A DNA stretch of 64,000 nt, taken from the NCBI GenBank assembly GCA_035295745.1, contig DATGIL010000076.1, forward strand, positions 160,254-224,253, in the 5' to 3' direction. The DNA is from JAIQFL01 sp035295745. GTDB taxonomy: Bacteria > Acidobacteriota > Terriglobia > Bryobacterales > Bryobacteraceae. Of the stretch, positions 23,244 through 32,447 are shown piece by piece (position 1 is the stretch's first letter; each line of letters starts with the position of its first letter). Both the position numbers and the translations under genes were made by a program. The notes beneath the pieces are model-generated. The model did not search any database and was not told the origin of the DNA. It was given only the letters and a program-made list of their open reading frames with translations.

Positions 23244-25541
23244 TTAAGGCGCCCTGTACGTTGTCAGTACTGTGCCAATCGTCTCGATGGGTGGAGCGAA
23301 TAGCGACATCTGATCCGGATCGCCGAACACCACTTCGAAGTCCGCAGGCCGGAAAGCGCGCTCCAGGCGTGCGGCAAACGTGTCGCGCAACAGGCGAGCG
23401 TAGTGCTCGGCATCGTAATCGCGCACGTCCGCGCCTTCCGTCTCGTCCACCACGCCACCCGAACCCGATCTCGTGCGATAGACACGGACTCGATCGCCGG
23501 CGCTCCACCTGGTCCGGCCCCGGGCCAACATCGCTTCATACGGAAGCTCCCTCCGCTCCTCGCGAGACTTGCGGTATTCTTCGGGCGTCTTCGTGAGGCG
23601 CACGCTCGACGACACGTCATACGACGGCAACTCGCGCCGTCGCAGCCCGTCGAGCATATTCACATATGCTTCTCTCACTCCCATTACGTCACCTGCCAGC
23701 AATCGAGCAATAGCGCAGCGCAGGAATCGCTCGCCGTACGGTTCCGCGCGGCTCGACCGGAAGGCGACACCTCGCAACAGCAGGGACCCGTCGTATCCGA
23801 GCAGCACGTAGTTCTTCGGTTCGTGCGAAAGCATCGCCGCATAGCGGCCTTCGAATTCGAGTTGCACCAGCGGCGGGAGCAGCGCGGCCACTTCCGCAAC
23901 CACGCGCCGCTCATCCGTCTCGCTCCAACCTTCGGGCACCGCGAAGTAGACGCCGTCGGTATCGGCCTCCAGCAGAGTCACGCCGCGCGCGGAGAATTCG
24001 CGGCACATTAGTTCGAGCGTCTCGCGGCCGTGGCGCGTGACCTCATTGGCCGCGTGGACGTCGGCAAATCGCGTCAGATCGCCGCCCGCCGCCAGATACC
24101 CATACGCCGAGTTCACCACGAGCTTCATGGCCGCCGACATCGCCTCATGCGCGTATCGTTCCGCCGACCCCGGTGCCGCCGCGCGTGCGCTGGCCTTCGC
24201 TGCCAAGCGGCGTTCCACCAGCCGGTCTACCAAACCCAGCAACGCGCCCAGATGATCGCGGGCGGGCCCGATCTGGTACGCCCGCATCAGCGACGGATAG
24301 AGGCTGGCCACATCGGCCTTCACTACGCGCCTTGCCACGCCCGCCGCGAACAGATGCAATGCCGCTCCGCTGTGAGGCGTACCGTCACCCGCCTGGTGCG
24401 CCGGCAGCGCCACACCCGCCCGTACGTACTCTCTCACCAGCAGAGGATCGATCACTCCGGTCGCCGCGCCGGCATCCGCCAGCCTCTCGTAGCGGCGTGG
24501 CGTCAGTTGCGCCAGTGCGAATGCCGCCCCGCCCAATAGACGCGCCAGGCCCGCGACCTCGTCCACGTCCGCGGCGGCGTAACGGCGCACGCGCGGTGGA
24601 TCGCTCAGATACGTCGCATACACCTGGTCGCCCCGGATGTACTCGCGATCGGGCCCGGCGATTCCCAGGTGCCGCGCCACCGACTTCAGCCCGTGGTCGG
24701 GCAACTCACGCGTTGAGAAGTCATAGCGCAGGACCGCGTCCAGCGTATCGATCAGTTCGCGGCCTGGAGCGATGTAGCGCACGCGTCGGTCGGGATCGTT
24801 TCCGCCGGCGGTGCCGCGGCGTGCGGCACGCTGTCGAAGCCCGGGAGGCCCCGTGCGCCCCAGCATCAGAGGCACTCCGAGGATGCGCGCGCGGCGGACC
24901 AGAAAAGGCAAGTCAAATCCGTGGAGATTGTGGTTCTCGATCACATCGGGGTCGCCTTGCTGCACCTTTGCGGCCAGGCGGCGAATCAGATCGGCTTCGG
25001 CCGCGCGGCCGGTGCCCCGTTCTTCCAGAATCTCCGTCTCGCCCGAGGGGTCACGTACCGCGATTAGAAAGATGTGGTCGCGCTCCGGATCGAGTCCCGT
25101 CGTCTCGAGGTCGAACTGCATGCGGTGAAGCTGATCGAAAGCCAGATCGCGGAAATAGGTGCGCCCTGTTGCCACGAGGTACTGCTCCTCGGGCGGCAAT
25201 ACCAGGACGGACTCTTTGCCCAGATCTCGCAAGGTGTTGATTCGCCTCCCGAGTTGCCGGCCGGCAGCCTCCAGGACGGCGGAAGCCAACGCCTTTCCGT
25301 CCGGTCCGTGCACCAGGTACCGCAGTGCTCCTGGACCTTCGAGCTCAACGTAATCCAGCGGCAGATCATACAGGCGATCGAGCAGGAACCAGGGACGGAA
25401 TCGATCCTCCTCACGAACCAGTTGGCCGGTTTCCGGCAGACGGCGCCAGATGATGGCGCGGCCATCCGCTTCGGCCCAAACCGATACGATCCCAGGCGTT
25501 GGATCCGATCGATCCGAAATTTGAGACTTGCTAACCGGCAA
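23244..25541 (-). CDS. Family B DNA polymerase with 3'-5' exonuclease
   Basis: 765 residues. Exonuclease motifs: ExoI Asp144/Glu146 in FDLETTGL, ExoII Asp210 in NHNLHGFD, ExoIII Asp325 in YAAADVDEV. Polymerase motifs: A at Asp410 (DVASLYPSL), B around Lys473 (KLVVNSAYGYL), C at Asp527-Thr-Asp529. All catalytic acids are present, so it should be an active proofreading polymerase, comparable to bacterial Pol II-type repair enzymes. The start is unusual: TTG at 25541 directly follows the TGA of the upstream BNR gene, with no Shine-Dalgarno, suggesting termination-reinitiation coupling. A later start cannot be excluded. Confidence 0.92.
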   Translation of the reverse strand: MPVSKSQISDRSDPTPGIVSVWAEADGRAIIWRRLPETGQLVREEDRFRPWFLLDRLYDLPLDYVELEGPGALRYLVHGPDGKALASAVLEAAGRQLGRRINTLRDLGKESVLVLPPEEQYLVATGRTYFRDLAFDQLHRMQFDLETTGLDPERDHIFLIAVRDPSGETEILEERGTGRAAEADLIRRLAAKVQQGDPDVIENHNLHGFDLPFLVRRARILGVPLMLGRTGPPGLRQRAARRGTAGGNDPDRRVRYIAPGRELIDTLDAVLRYDFSTRELPDHGLKSVARHLGIAGPDREYIRGDQVYATYLSDPPRVRRYAAADVDEVAGLARLLGGAAFALAQLTPRRYERLADAGAATGVIDPLLVREYVRAGVALPAHQAGDGTPHSGAALHLFAAGVARRVVKADVASLYPSLMRAYQIGPARDHLGALLGLVDRLVERRLAAKASARAAAPGSAERYAHEAMSAAMKLVVNSAYGYLAAGGDLTRFADVHAANEVTRHGRETLELMCREFSARGVTLLEADTDGVYFAVPEGWSETDERRVVAEVAALLPPLVQLEFEGRYAAMLSHEPKNYVLLGYDGSLLLRGVAFRSSRAEPYGERFLRCAIARLLAGDVMGVREAYVNMLDGLRRRELPSYDVSSSVRLTKTPEEYRKSREERRELPYEAMLARGRTRWSAGDRVRVYRTRSGSGGVVDETEGADVRDYDAEHYARLLRDTFAARLERAFRPADFEVVFGDPDQMSLFAPPIETIGTVLTTYRAP

Positions 25542-28500
25542 TCATTTGCACGATGGCATGGGAAGCACCACGGGCGCCACCGGCGACCGATTCTCCTTCG
25601 CCAGTTCCCCGTTTAAGTTCGCAAGGTCGGCCTTCATCAGTTCGTTCCAACTCTGCGTCGCCGTGGTCAGATCGTGGCAGTAGCTCTCGAATGCGGCCTG
25701 CATCACCGGCGTGGGCGCGGCATCCTGTCCATCCACCACCGACGCCAACGAGCCAATGGAACGATTCAGCGCCGCGAAAGCCGGCGACTGTCGTCCTCCA
25801 CGACCCCCTCCGCCGCCGAAACCGGCATCGTTACCTTGCAACCGCTGCGCCTTCTGATCGAACTCCTTCAACGCCGTAATGTCCTTCGACTTGCGCTCCA
25901 GCTCTTTCTGATCGCTCGCCAACGTCTGCCGCAGCGCGACAGCCTTTTTGTAGAAATCGTAGCTGGTGGCTACCAGGTCGAGAATCTTGCGTTCCAGCGT
26001 GAGCTGTTGGGTCAGCGCTTCGTTGGAAACGTCGACGCGCGGATCCATCGCGACCACCAGCGGTTGCTCGAACGTCCTACCATTGACCGTGAGCCGCGCG
26101 CGATAATTGCCCGGCGTCACGATCGCTCCCAGGGGCAATCCCGGAGTGTTCTGATAAAGCGCGGAGATCGGATATTCGTGCCGCAGAACAGGTGGCGGGG
26201 CGTAGCGCAGATCCCAGACGAAACGATTCATGCCGGCATTCCGGGTGAGCGGATCGGGATGTCCCACCCAATATTCGGGTACGTTGGGCGGCGGCTCCGG
26301 CGCGGCGGGCTCGCTCTTGGTGGAATACTCGCGGACTACTTGGCCGGCGCTGTCGTAGATGGCTAGAGTGATATCTTGCGACGGCTCCGACCCTAAATAG
26401 AAGTCGAGAATCGCTCCGTTCGGGGGATTCTGTCCGGCCGGCATCTCCGGCGGTATGGGCGTGTCCTGATTCAGATCCAGACGCACGCGGAGTGCCTTCT
26501 CCGGCTTAAAGAGAAGCGCTGTCGTGCCAGGCACGTTGCGATCGATCTGCCGCAAAGGCGTGACGTCATCGAGAATCCAGAAGGCGCGGCCGTAAGTGGC
26601 TGCCACCAGGTCGTCGCCGTGCACTACCAGGTCCCGGACGCTGGTCGTGGGCATGTTGAGCTGCAAGGAACTCCAATGATCGCCTTCATCGAATGAAACG
26701 TACGCGGCATTTTCTGTTCCGGCATACAAGAGGCCCTTGCGCAGTGGGTCCTCGCGCACCACGCGCGCGAAGCACCCTTCGGCAACGCCCGCATCGGTCT
26801 CCTGCCAGGTCTTGCCGAAATCGTGCGTGCGATAGAAGTGCGCGCGGAAGTCGTTCTCGTCGTGGCGGTCGACCGCAAGATAAGCGGTGCCCGCATCGAA
26901 ATGCGACGCCTCCACCATGCTGATCTGCGTCAGCGGTCCCAAACCCGGAGGTGAGACATTCTGCCACATCGCGCCATTGTCGCGAGTGAGTTGGACGACC
27001 CCGTTATTCGTACCTGCCCAGATCTCGCCAGCCGCTACCGGGGAGGGCGCGAACGCATTGATGGCAGCCCGATTGTTGGGCGCGATCGTCTCCTGCTGCT
27101 CCTGCGCCCGCGGACGGGCGGGCAGTCCAGGAGCCTCTCCCGCTGCCGATTCGGAAGCCGCTGGCGCTGGCGCATCCGCCCGCTTGGTCAGGTCGGGACT
27201 GATCGCCTTCCAGTGCATGCCGCCGTCGCGCGTCTCGAGGAGGAACTGCGTGCCCATGTAGAAGATGTGCCCATCCTGCGGCGAAAATGCCAGCGGCGGA
27301 TTGGTCGCCATCCGGTACTCCGTGTCGCCGCGAATCACACTCGGTGATACCGTGGCCACCTGGCGGTTGGTGCGGTCGATGCGCACCACGCCGCGGCTGG
27401 GACCGCCCGCATAGACGAAGTTGTTGTTCAGCGGATCGGGAACGATATAGCCGAACTCGTATCCGCCGACGGGATCCCAATCCATGAAGGTGATCTCGCC
27501 ATAGTCGCCGCGGCTCAGCGTGCCTACGGAACCGCTATCCTGCTGCGTCCCGTAAACCCAATAGGGGTAGCGATTATCGGTGGAGAGATGGTAGATCTGG
27601 CCGGTCGGCTGGTTGTACCAGGAACTCCAGGATTTGCCGCCATCCATGCTGATGGTGGCGCCCTGATCGCTGGCCATAATCATGCGGCTCGAATCAGTCG
27701 GGTCGATCCACAGCGCGTGATTATCGTCGCCTCCGGGTGCACCTTTGTACGAGATGAAGGTGTGCCCGCCGTCTTCGGAGCGATAGAGCGAAGTCTGCGC
27801 AACGTAGACGATGTCCGAATTGTGCGGATCGAGGAAGACCCGGCTGAAGTAGCCGCTTCCTTGAATCCGCGAGTCCTGCGTGCTCTTGCTCCAGTGCTCG
27901 CCGCCGTCATCGGAGCGGTACAGTCCGCCCGCGGCAGCGCCACCACCGCCTCCACCACCAAATCCGCCGCCTCCTGCGACTATCGCGAAGACCTTCTGGC
28001 CGTCCCCGGCGACGGCCACGCCGATGCGGCCCAATCGCCCGCCGGGCAGCCCTTCGGTGAGCTGCGTCCACGTCTCGCCGCTGTCGATGGTTTTGTAAAT
28101 CCCCGCGAAGCCTGACGACTCAATCGCGGCACGCCCGCCGGGCGCCGTGTAGTGCTCCCACATCGCGGCGTACCCGATCTTGGTATTGCCTGGCGCAAAT
28201 ACCAGGTCGACCGCGCCCGTGACATCGTCTTTGTGGAGCACATTGCGCCACGTCTTGCCGCCATCGTTGGTCTTGAACACGCCGCGCTGGTTGTTCTTCG
28301 AGTAGGTGCGCCCGAGCGCCGCCACAATCACGACATCGGGATTGCGCGGGTCCACCCACAAGTTCCCGATGTGCTCGGTTTCATCGAGTCCGATGTGCTG
28401 CCACGTCTTGCCTGCGTCATTCGACCGGTAAACGCCGTTGCCCATGTTCACCGAGCCGCCTACCATGCTGACGTCGCCGGTGCCGAAGTAGACGATATTC

Positions 28501-28790
28501 GGATTCGACTGCGCGACCACCACTGCACCGATCGACGAGATGGGCACCGTATCGGAGATGGGAGTCCAGACGGTTCCGGCGTCGACTGTCTTCCACAGGC
28601 CTCCGCCGGGAGTGCCCATGTAATAGATCGCGGCGTTGCCTGGAATGCCCGCCACCGCGGTGACGCGTCCGGCGCGAAACGGTCCAATCTGGCGCCAGCG
28701 CATGGCGCGGTACAAGCTGGTGTCGTCTGTTTGAGCGGCGAGCGAAGCGCAAACGATCAGAAGCAGGCTCCAGGAGTATCGGGACGGCAT
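25542..28790 (-). CDS. Secreted sortilin/BNR-repeat beta-propeller protein
   Basis: 1082 residues with signal peptide LLLIVCASLAAQ and start ATG 28790 (GGGAA just upstream). Many S-x-D-x-G-x-x-W Asp-box/BNR units (SNDAGKTWQHIG, SEDGGHTFIS, TRDGGMHWKAIS) build two consecutive propellers up to about residue 760. A C-terminal segment follows (VWDLRYAPPP, LYQNTPGLPLGAIVTPGNYR) with a helical tail near the end. This is the abundant acidobacterial WD40/YVTN/BNR family often annotated as glycosyl hydrolase; no catalytic residues are evident. It is translationally adjacent to the polymerase gene, a pairing without an obvious functional logic. Confidence 0.88.
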   Translation of the reverse strand: MPSRYSWSLLLIVCASLAAQTDDTSLYRAMRWRQIGPFRAGRVTAVAGIPGNAAIYYMGTPGGGLWKTVDAGTVWTPISDTVPISSIGAVVVAQSNPNIVYFGTGDVSMVGGSVNMGNGVYRSNDAGKTWQHIGLDETEHIGNLWVDPRNPDVVIVAALGRTYSKNNQRGVFKTNDGGKTWRNVLHKDDVTGAVDLVFAPGNTKIGYAAMWEHYTAPGGRAAIESSGFAGIYKTIDSGETWTQLTEGLPGGRLGRIGVAVAGDGQKVFAIVAGGGGFGGGGGGGAAAGGLYRSDDGGEHWSKSTQDSRIQGSGYFSRVFLDPHNSDIVYVAQTSLYRSEDGGHTFISYKGAPGGDDNHALWIDPTDSSRMIMASDQGATISMDGGKSWSSWYNQPTGQIYHLSTDNRYPYWVYGTQQDSGSVGTLSRGDYGEITFMDWDPVGGYEFGYIVPDPLNNNFVYAGGPSRGVVRIDRTNRQVATVSPSVIRGDTEYRMATNPPLAFSPQDGHIFYMGTQFLLETRDGGMHWKAISPDLTKRADAPAPAASESAAGEAPGLPARPRAQEQQETIAPNNRAAINAFAPSPVAAGEIWAGTNNGVVQLTRDNGAMWQNVSPPGLGPLTQISMVEASHFDAGTAYLAVDRHDENDFRAHFYRTHDFGKTWQETDAGVAEGCFARVVREDPLRKGLLYAGTENAAYVSFDEGDHWSSLQLNMPTTSVRDLVVHGDDLVAATYGRAFWILDDVTPLRQIDRNVPGTTALLFKPEKALRVRLDLNQDTPIPPEMPAGQNPPNGAILDFYLGSEPSQDITLAIYDSAGQVVREYSTKSEPAAPEPPPNVPEYWVGHPDPLTRNAGMNRFVWDLRYAPPPVLRHEYPISALYQNTPGLPLGAIVTPGNYRARLTVNGRTFEQPLVVAMDPRVDVSNEALTQQLTLERKILDLVATSYDFYKKAVALRQTLASDQKELERKSKDITALKEFDQKAQRLQGNDAGFGGGGGRGGRQSPAFAALNRSIGSLASVVDGQDAAPTPVMQAAFESYCHDLTTATQSWNELMKADLANLNGELAKENRSPVAPVVLPMPSCK

Positions 28791-28820
28791 TTCCCGATTG
28801 TCCTACGATCGGGGCAGTAT

Positions 28821-29606
28821 TTACACGGCCTGTCCGATCACACCAGCCATGGGACTGCTCGCCGCGGCGTACAGTTTTTTCGGCATGCGGCCTGCTTCGT
28901 AGGCGAGTCGTCCCGCCTCTACCGCGAGGTTCATCGCGCGCGCCATCTTCACCGAATCTTCCGCGGCCGCAATGGCAGTGTTCATCAATACGCCATCGGC
29001 GCCGAGTTCCATGGCGATCGCCGCATCGGAAGCCGTGCCTACACCGGCATCCACGATCATCGGGACGCTGGTGATGACTTCACGCAGGATCCGCAGATTC
29101 GTGGGATTCTGTATTCCCAAGCCCGAGCCGATGGGCGCAGCCAGCGGCATCACAGCGGCGGCACCAGCGTCAATCAGGCGGCGTGCGTTCACCACATCGT
29201 CGTTGGTATACGGCAGCACGACGAACCCTTCCTTCACCAGAATTTTCGTGGCTTCCAGCAGACCGGCATTATCGGGAAACAGCGTCTTCTCGTCTCCGAT
29301 GACTTCGAGCTTGATCCAGTTGGAAAGGCCCACTTCGCGCGCCAGCATGGCGGTCCGCACGGCATCGTCCGCGGTGTAACAGGCCGCGGTATTGGGCAGG
29401 ATAAAGATCTTGGTGCGATCGATATAGTCGATCAGCGATTCCTTGGTCCGGTCGGTCAAATTCACACGCCGTACCGCCACCGTCACCATGTCCGTCCCCG
29501 AGGCCTCGTGGCACCTTTGCATCTCCTGGAAGCTGCGATACTTGCCAGTTCCCACGATGAGACGCGAGCGAAACTCCCGTCCTGCAATCACTAACTTGTC
29601 CGGCAT
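28821..29606 (-). CDS. thiG: Thiazole synthase ThiG
   Basis: 261 residues from ATG 29606 (GAAGGA upstream; a longer frame to 29666 has no support). It builds the thiazole ring of thiamine from 1-deoxyxylulose 5-phosphate, dehydroglycine and ThiS-thiocarboxylate. The Schiff-base lysine is Lys99 in NWIKLEVIGD. LPNTAACYTADDAVRTA and the phosphate-binding loops AAPIGSGLGIQNP and VDAGVGTASDAA are as in the family. Neither thiS, thiH/thiO nor thiC is adjacent, so the pathway is scattered in this genome. It is 30 bp upstream of the BNR gene on the same strand. Confidence 0.96.
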   Translation of the reverse strand: MPDKLVIAGREFRSRLIVGTGKYRSFQEMQRCHEASGTDMVTVAVRRVNLTDRTKESLIDYIDRTKIFILPNTAACYTADDAVRTAMLAREVGLSNWIKLEVIGDEKTLFPDNAGLLEATKILVKEGFVVLPYTNDDVVNARRLIDAGAAAVMPLAAPIGSGLGIQNPTNLRILREVITSVPMIVDAGVGTASDAAIAMELGADGVLMNTAIAAAEDSVKMARAMNLAVEAGRLAYEAGRMPKKLYAAASSPMAGVIGQAV

Positions 29607-29701
29607 TCCTTCATTGTAAGCGCTCAGCGGTGATCGAGACAGTTTGCGCGGAAACGTCCGGTTCACCGCTTTGTAACCGCCAGCAGCTATCCTAAACGTC
29701 T

Positions 29702-32236
29702 ATGCGGACGCCGATCCTTTGTGCCATTGCCCTGGCTGGCGCGGCCCTCATCGCACAGCAGACCCCTCTCTTCTCCGTGCTGAAAAGCACCGCCGCTCTC
29801 GGCAAACAGGCCGGCGACTTCTATCTCGTGCCGACGAACCAACTGCTGCGTCCCTGGGGCGAGTTGAGCGTCATTCCGGGCCGCCCGGTCGACATGACCT
29901 ACGACTCCGACAAGCGCGTCCTGGCGGTACTCAACTGGCGCAGCGTTCTACTGCTCGATGGCACCACCGGCATGCGCCTGGCCGAAGTCCCGTCGCGATC
30001 CACGTCTTACGCCGGGATCGCCTTTCGTCCCGGCGATAAGGAGTTGTGGGCCAGCGAAGCCACCCGCAATGGACCCGACAGTCTCCTCGTCGTCGAGCTC
30101 TCCGAGAAGGGGCTGCCCGAGAAGACCAGCCGCATCAGTCTGGCGGGCCATCCGGTGCCCACTGGGATCGCTTTCTCGCCGGATGGCAAGCTCGCGTATG
30201 TGGCCTTCAGCCGCGGCAACCAGTTGGGCGTGATCGACGTTGCGTCACGCCAAGTGCAAAGCACGATTGATGTGGGCATTGCGCCTTTCGGTGTCGCGGC
30301 CTCCAAGGATGGCCATCAGATTTACGTGTCGAACCGCGGTGGACGCCGCCCGTTGCCGAGCGACACTGTGGCTCCCTCCAGCGGGTCGAACCTCGCAACC
30401 GATCCGGTAACCGGCTCCACCGTCTCTGGCACGCTCAGCGTGATCGACGCCGAGAGTCGCGCCGTCAAAGAAATTGCCGTCGGCCTCGCCCCCTCGCAAG
30501 TCGTGCTCAGCCCCGATGGCAAAGAGTTAGCCGTCACCAACGGCCATTCCGACTCCGTCTCGTTTGTAAGTACGTCCACGCTGGAACACTCCGAAGTCAA
30601 AGTACCGGCATTCCCAGATGGCACGATCGGCAGCCAGCCGATTGCGGCGGCGTTCGCCCCCGATGGCAAGTCGCTCTACGTGGCGTGTGCCGGAAACAAT
30701 GCCATTGCGGTGATGCGGCAGTCCGGCAAGAGTTGGGTAGTGGGCGGTGTGCTTCCTTCGGCGTGGTTCCCCTCGGCGGTAGCGGTAGATGGCGAAGGGT
30801 CGCTCCGAATCCTGAATATCAAAGGGCTGGGGAACACCGCGGACAAGAAGGGCACCTTCAACTCGCACCAATACGAAGGCTCACTCGAGCGCATCCCCGC
30901 GCCCACTCCTTTACAAGTGCAGGCCGGCACGCGTGAGGTACGCGCCGCCAACAGCCCGGTATTCGAACCGGCCGGCGGCGTCGCCAATCTGGCGTCGCTC
31001 GGCATCCAGCACGTCTTCCTCATCGTGAAGGAGAATCGCACTTACGACCAGGTGATGGGCGACATCGCCAAGGCAAACGGCGACGCGAAGCTCTGCATGT
31101 ATGGGCGCGACATCACCCCGAATCATCACGCATTGGCCGAGCATTACGTGGTGCTCGACAACTTTTACACAGGCGGCGCGATCAGCTTCGACGGGCATGA
31201 TTGGCTCATGCAGGCCTTCGTGAGCGACTACGTAGAACGCGCCTTCGCCGCCTCGCCGCGAGGCTACGCATGGAATCTGGCCGACGCACTGGTGGTCGCG
31301 CCCACGGGTTTCTTCTGGCAGAATGCCACACGCCCGCTCGACGTGCGCATCTACGGCGAATTCCAGTTGGCCGCCCACTGGGACCCCGTGACCCGACAAG
31401 CCCAGGACATGGACGAACGCGGCGCACTGAGTTGGGGTGAATACTGGCGCCTCTATAAGGAGGGCAAGTGGCAGGACGCGGTGGGCGCACGCAGCGGCGT
31501 TCCGGCACTCGCGCCGTATTGCAGCCAGCGCTATCCCTACAGCTCGCTCAATATTCCGGACCAGATCCGCGCCGAGGAATTCCTGCGCGAATTGGCGGAA
31601 CACGAGAAGAGCGGGCAACTCGCCAACCTCAGCATCCTCACCCTGAACCAGGACCACACCAACGGGACGCGCCCCGGCGTGCCGACTCCGCGCGCGATGG
31701 TCGCCGATGACGACCTGGCGCTGGGGCGCATCGTGGAGGGCATATCCAAATCGCGATTCTGGTCCACGAGCCTGATCTTTGTGGTGGAAGACGACGCGCA
31801 GGACGGCGTGGATCACGTGGATGGACATCGCACCGTCGCTCTCGCGATCGGCCCGCATATCCGGCGTGATCTGGTGGACTCCAACAATTACAATCACACC
31901 AGCATGATCCGGACTATCCAGGAGATCTTACGCATTCCGCCGCGCACCCGATTCTTAAAGTCCGCGCGTCCGATGACGAGCATCTTCACCGCGCAGACCG
32001 ACGTGACTCCTTACGAGCACCTGGTGCCGAAGGTGGCGATCGACGAGATGAATGCGCCACTGCGCGCGCTCGGGGGCAGGCGACTGTGGGCCGCCCGTCA
32101 ATCCGCGGCGATGAACTGGAACGATCTCGACGATATTCCCGAGGACACTCTCAATCACATATTGTGGTGGGACGCCAAGGGCTACGATACTCCGTACCCA
32201 GTAAGGCTCGGGGCGGCCCGCTCGTCTACGCACTAA
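29702..32236 (+). CDS. Secreted YncE-like beta-propeller fused to phosphoesterase domain
   Basis: 844 residues, signal peptide ILCAIALAGAALIAQQ, start ATG 29702. Residues about 50-400 are a YVTN-type propeller (DKRVLAVLNWRSVLLLDG, SPDGKLAYVAFSRGNQLG, LSVIDAESRAVKEIAVG). Residues about 440-790 are a phospholipase C/alkaline phosphatase-superfamily phosphoesterase (VFLIVKENRTYDQVMGD, TLNQDHTNGTRPG, VEDDAQDGVDHVDGHR, NNYNHTSMIRTIQEIL). It is presumably periplasmic. Many Acidobacteriota carry this fusion; substrate unknown. Divergent from thiG, with 95 bp between. Confidence 0.9.
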   Translation: MRTPILCAIALAGAALIAQQTPLFSVLKSTAALGKQAGDFYLVPTNQLLRPWGELSVIPGRPVDMTYDSDKRVLAVLNWRSVLLLDGTTGMRLAEVPSRSTSYAGIAFRPGDKELWASEATRNGPDSLLVVELSEKGLPEKTSRISLAGHPVPTGIAFSPDGKLAYVAFSRGNQLGVIDVASRQVQSTIDVGIAPFGVAASKDGHQIYVSNRGGRRPLPSDTVAPSSGSNLATDPVTGSTVSGTLSVIDAESRAVKEIAVGLAPSQVVLSPDGKELAVTNGHSDSVSFVSTSTLEHSEVKVPAFPDGTIGSQPIAAAFAPDGKSLYVACAGNNAIAVMRQSGKSWVVGGVLPSAWFPSAVAVDGEGSLRILNIKGLGNTADKKGTFNSHQYEGSLERIPAPTPLQVQAGTREVRAANSPVFEPAGGVANLASLGIQHVFLIVKENRTYDQVMGDIAKANGDAKLCMYGRDITPNHHALAEHYVVLDNFYTGGAISFDGHDWLMQAFVSDYVERAFAASPRGYAWNLADALVVAPTGFFWQNATRPLDVRIYGEFQLAAHWDPVTRQAQDMDERGALSWGEYWRLYKEGKWQDAVGARSGVPALAPYCSQRYPYSSLNIPDQIRAEEFLRELAEHEKSGQLANLSILTLNQDHTNGTRPGVPTPRAMVADDDLALGRIVEGISKSRFWSTSLIFVVEDDAQDGVDHVDGHRTVALAIGPHIRRDLVDSNNYNHTSMIRTIQEILRIPPRTRFLKSARPMTSIFTAQTDVTPYEHLVPKVAIDEMNAPLRALGGRRLWAARQSAAMNWNDLDDIPEDTLNHILWWDAKGYDTPYPVRLGAARSSTH

Positions 32237-32271
32237 TTGCCTGTCCCCGTGGGTTCGCTGGCACGTGAGAA

Positions 32272-32425
32272 GACGCTTGCTTACGCGCGCGGCTCGTTAT
32301 TATGGCCGTCGACATCATGGCTCCCGCTTCGCAACGTGAAACGCCGTCGACGCTTGCTTACGCGCGCGGCTCGCTATCATGGCCGTCGACATCGTGGCAC
32401 CCGCCTCGCAAGGTGAAACGCCACG
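32272..32425. repeat. Two tandem 77-bp repeats between convergent genes
   Basis: Units begin at 32272 and 32349 with GACGCTTGCTTACGCGCGCG and remain very similar over 77 bp. The core is the same as in the 39-bp repeats at 1334. They fill the 211-bp gap between the convergent propeller-phosphoesterase (stop 32236) and zinc-ribbon protein (stop 32448). No protein-coding evidence. Confidence 0.8.
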
Positions 32426-32447
32426 CGAGCGCTACGAGCCGCGACCG

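Noticed and set aside
23088..25541. Polymerase plus MNT fragment as a defence module
   Set aside because: The MNT frame is truncated at both ends, on the opposite strand, and no HEPN toxin is present.
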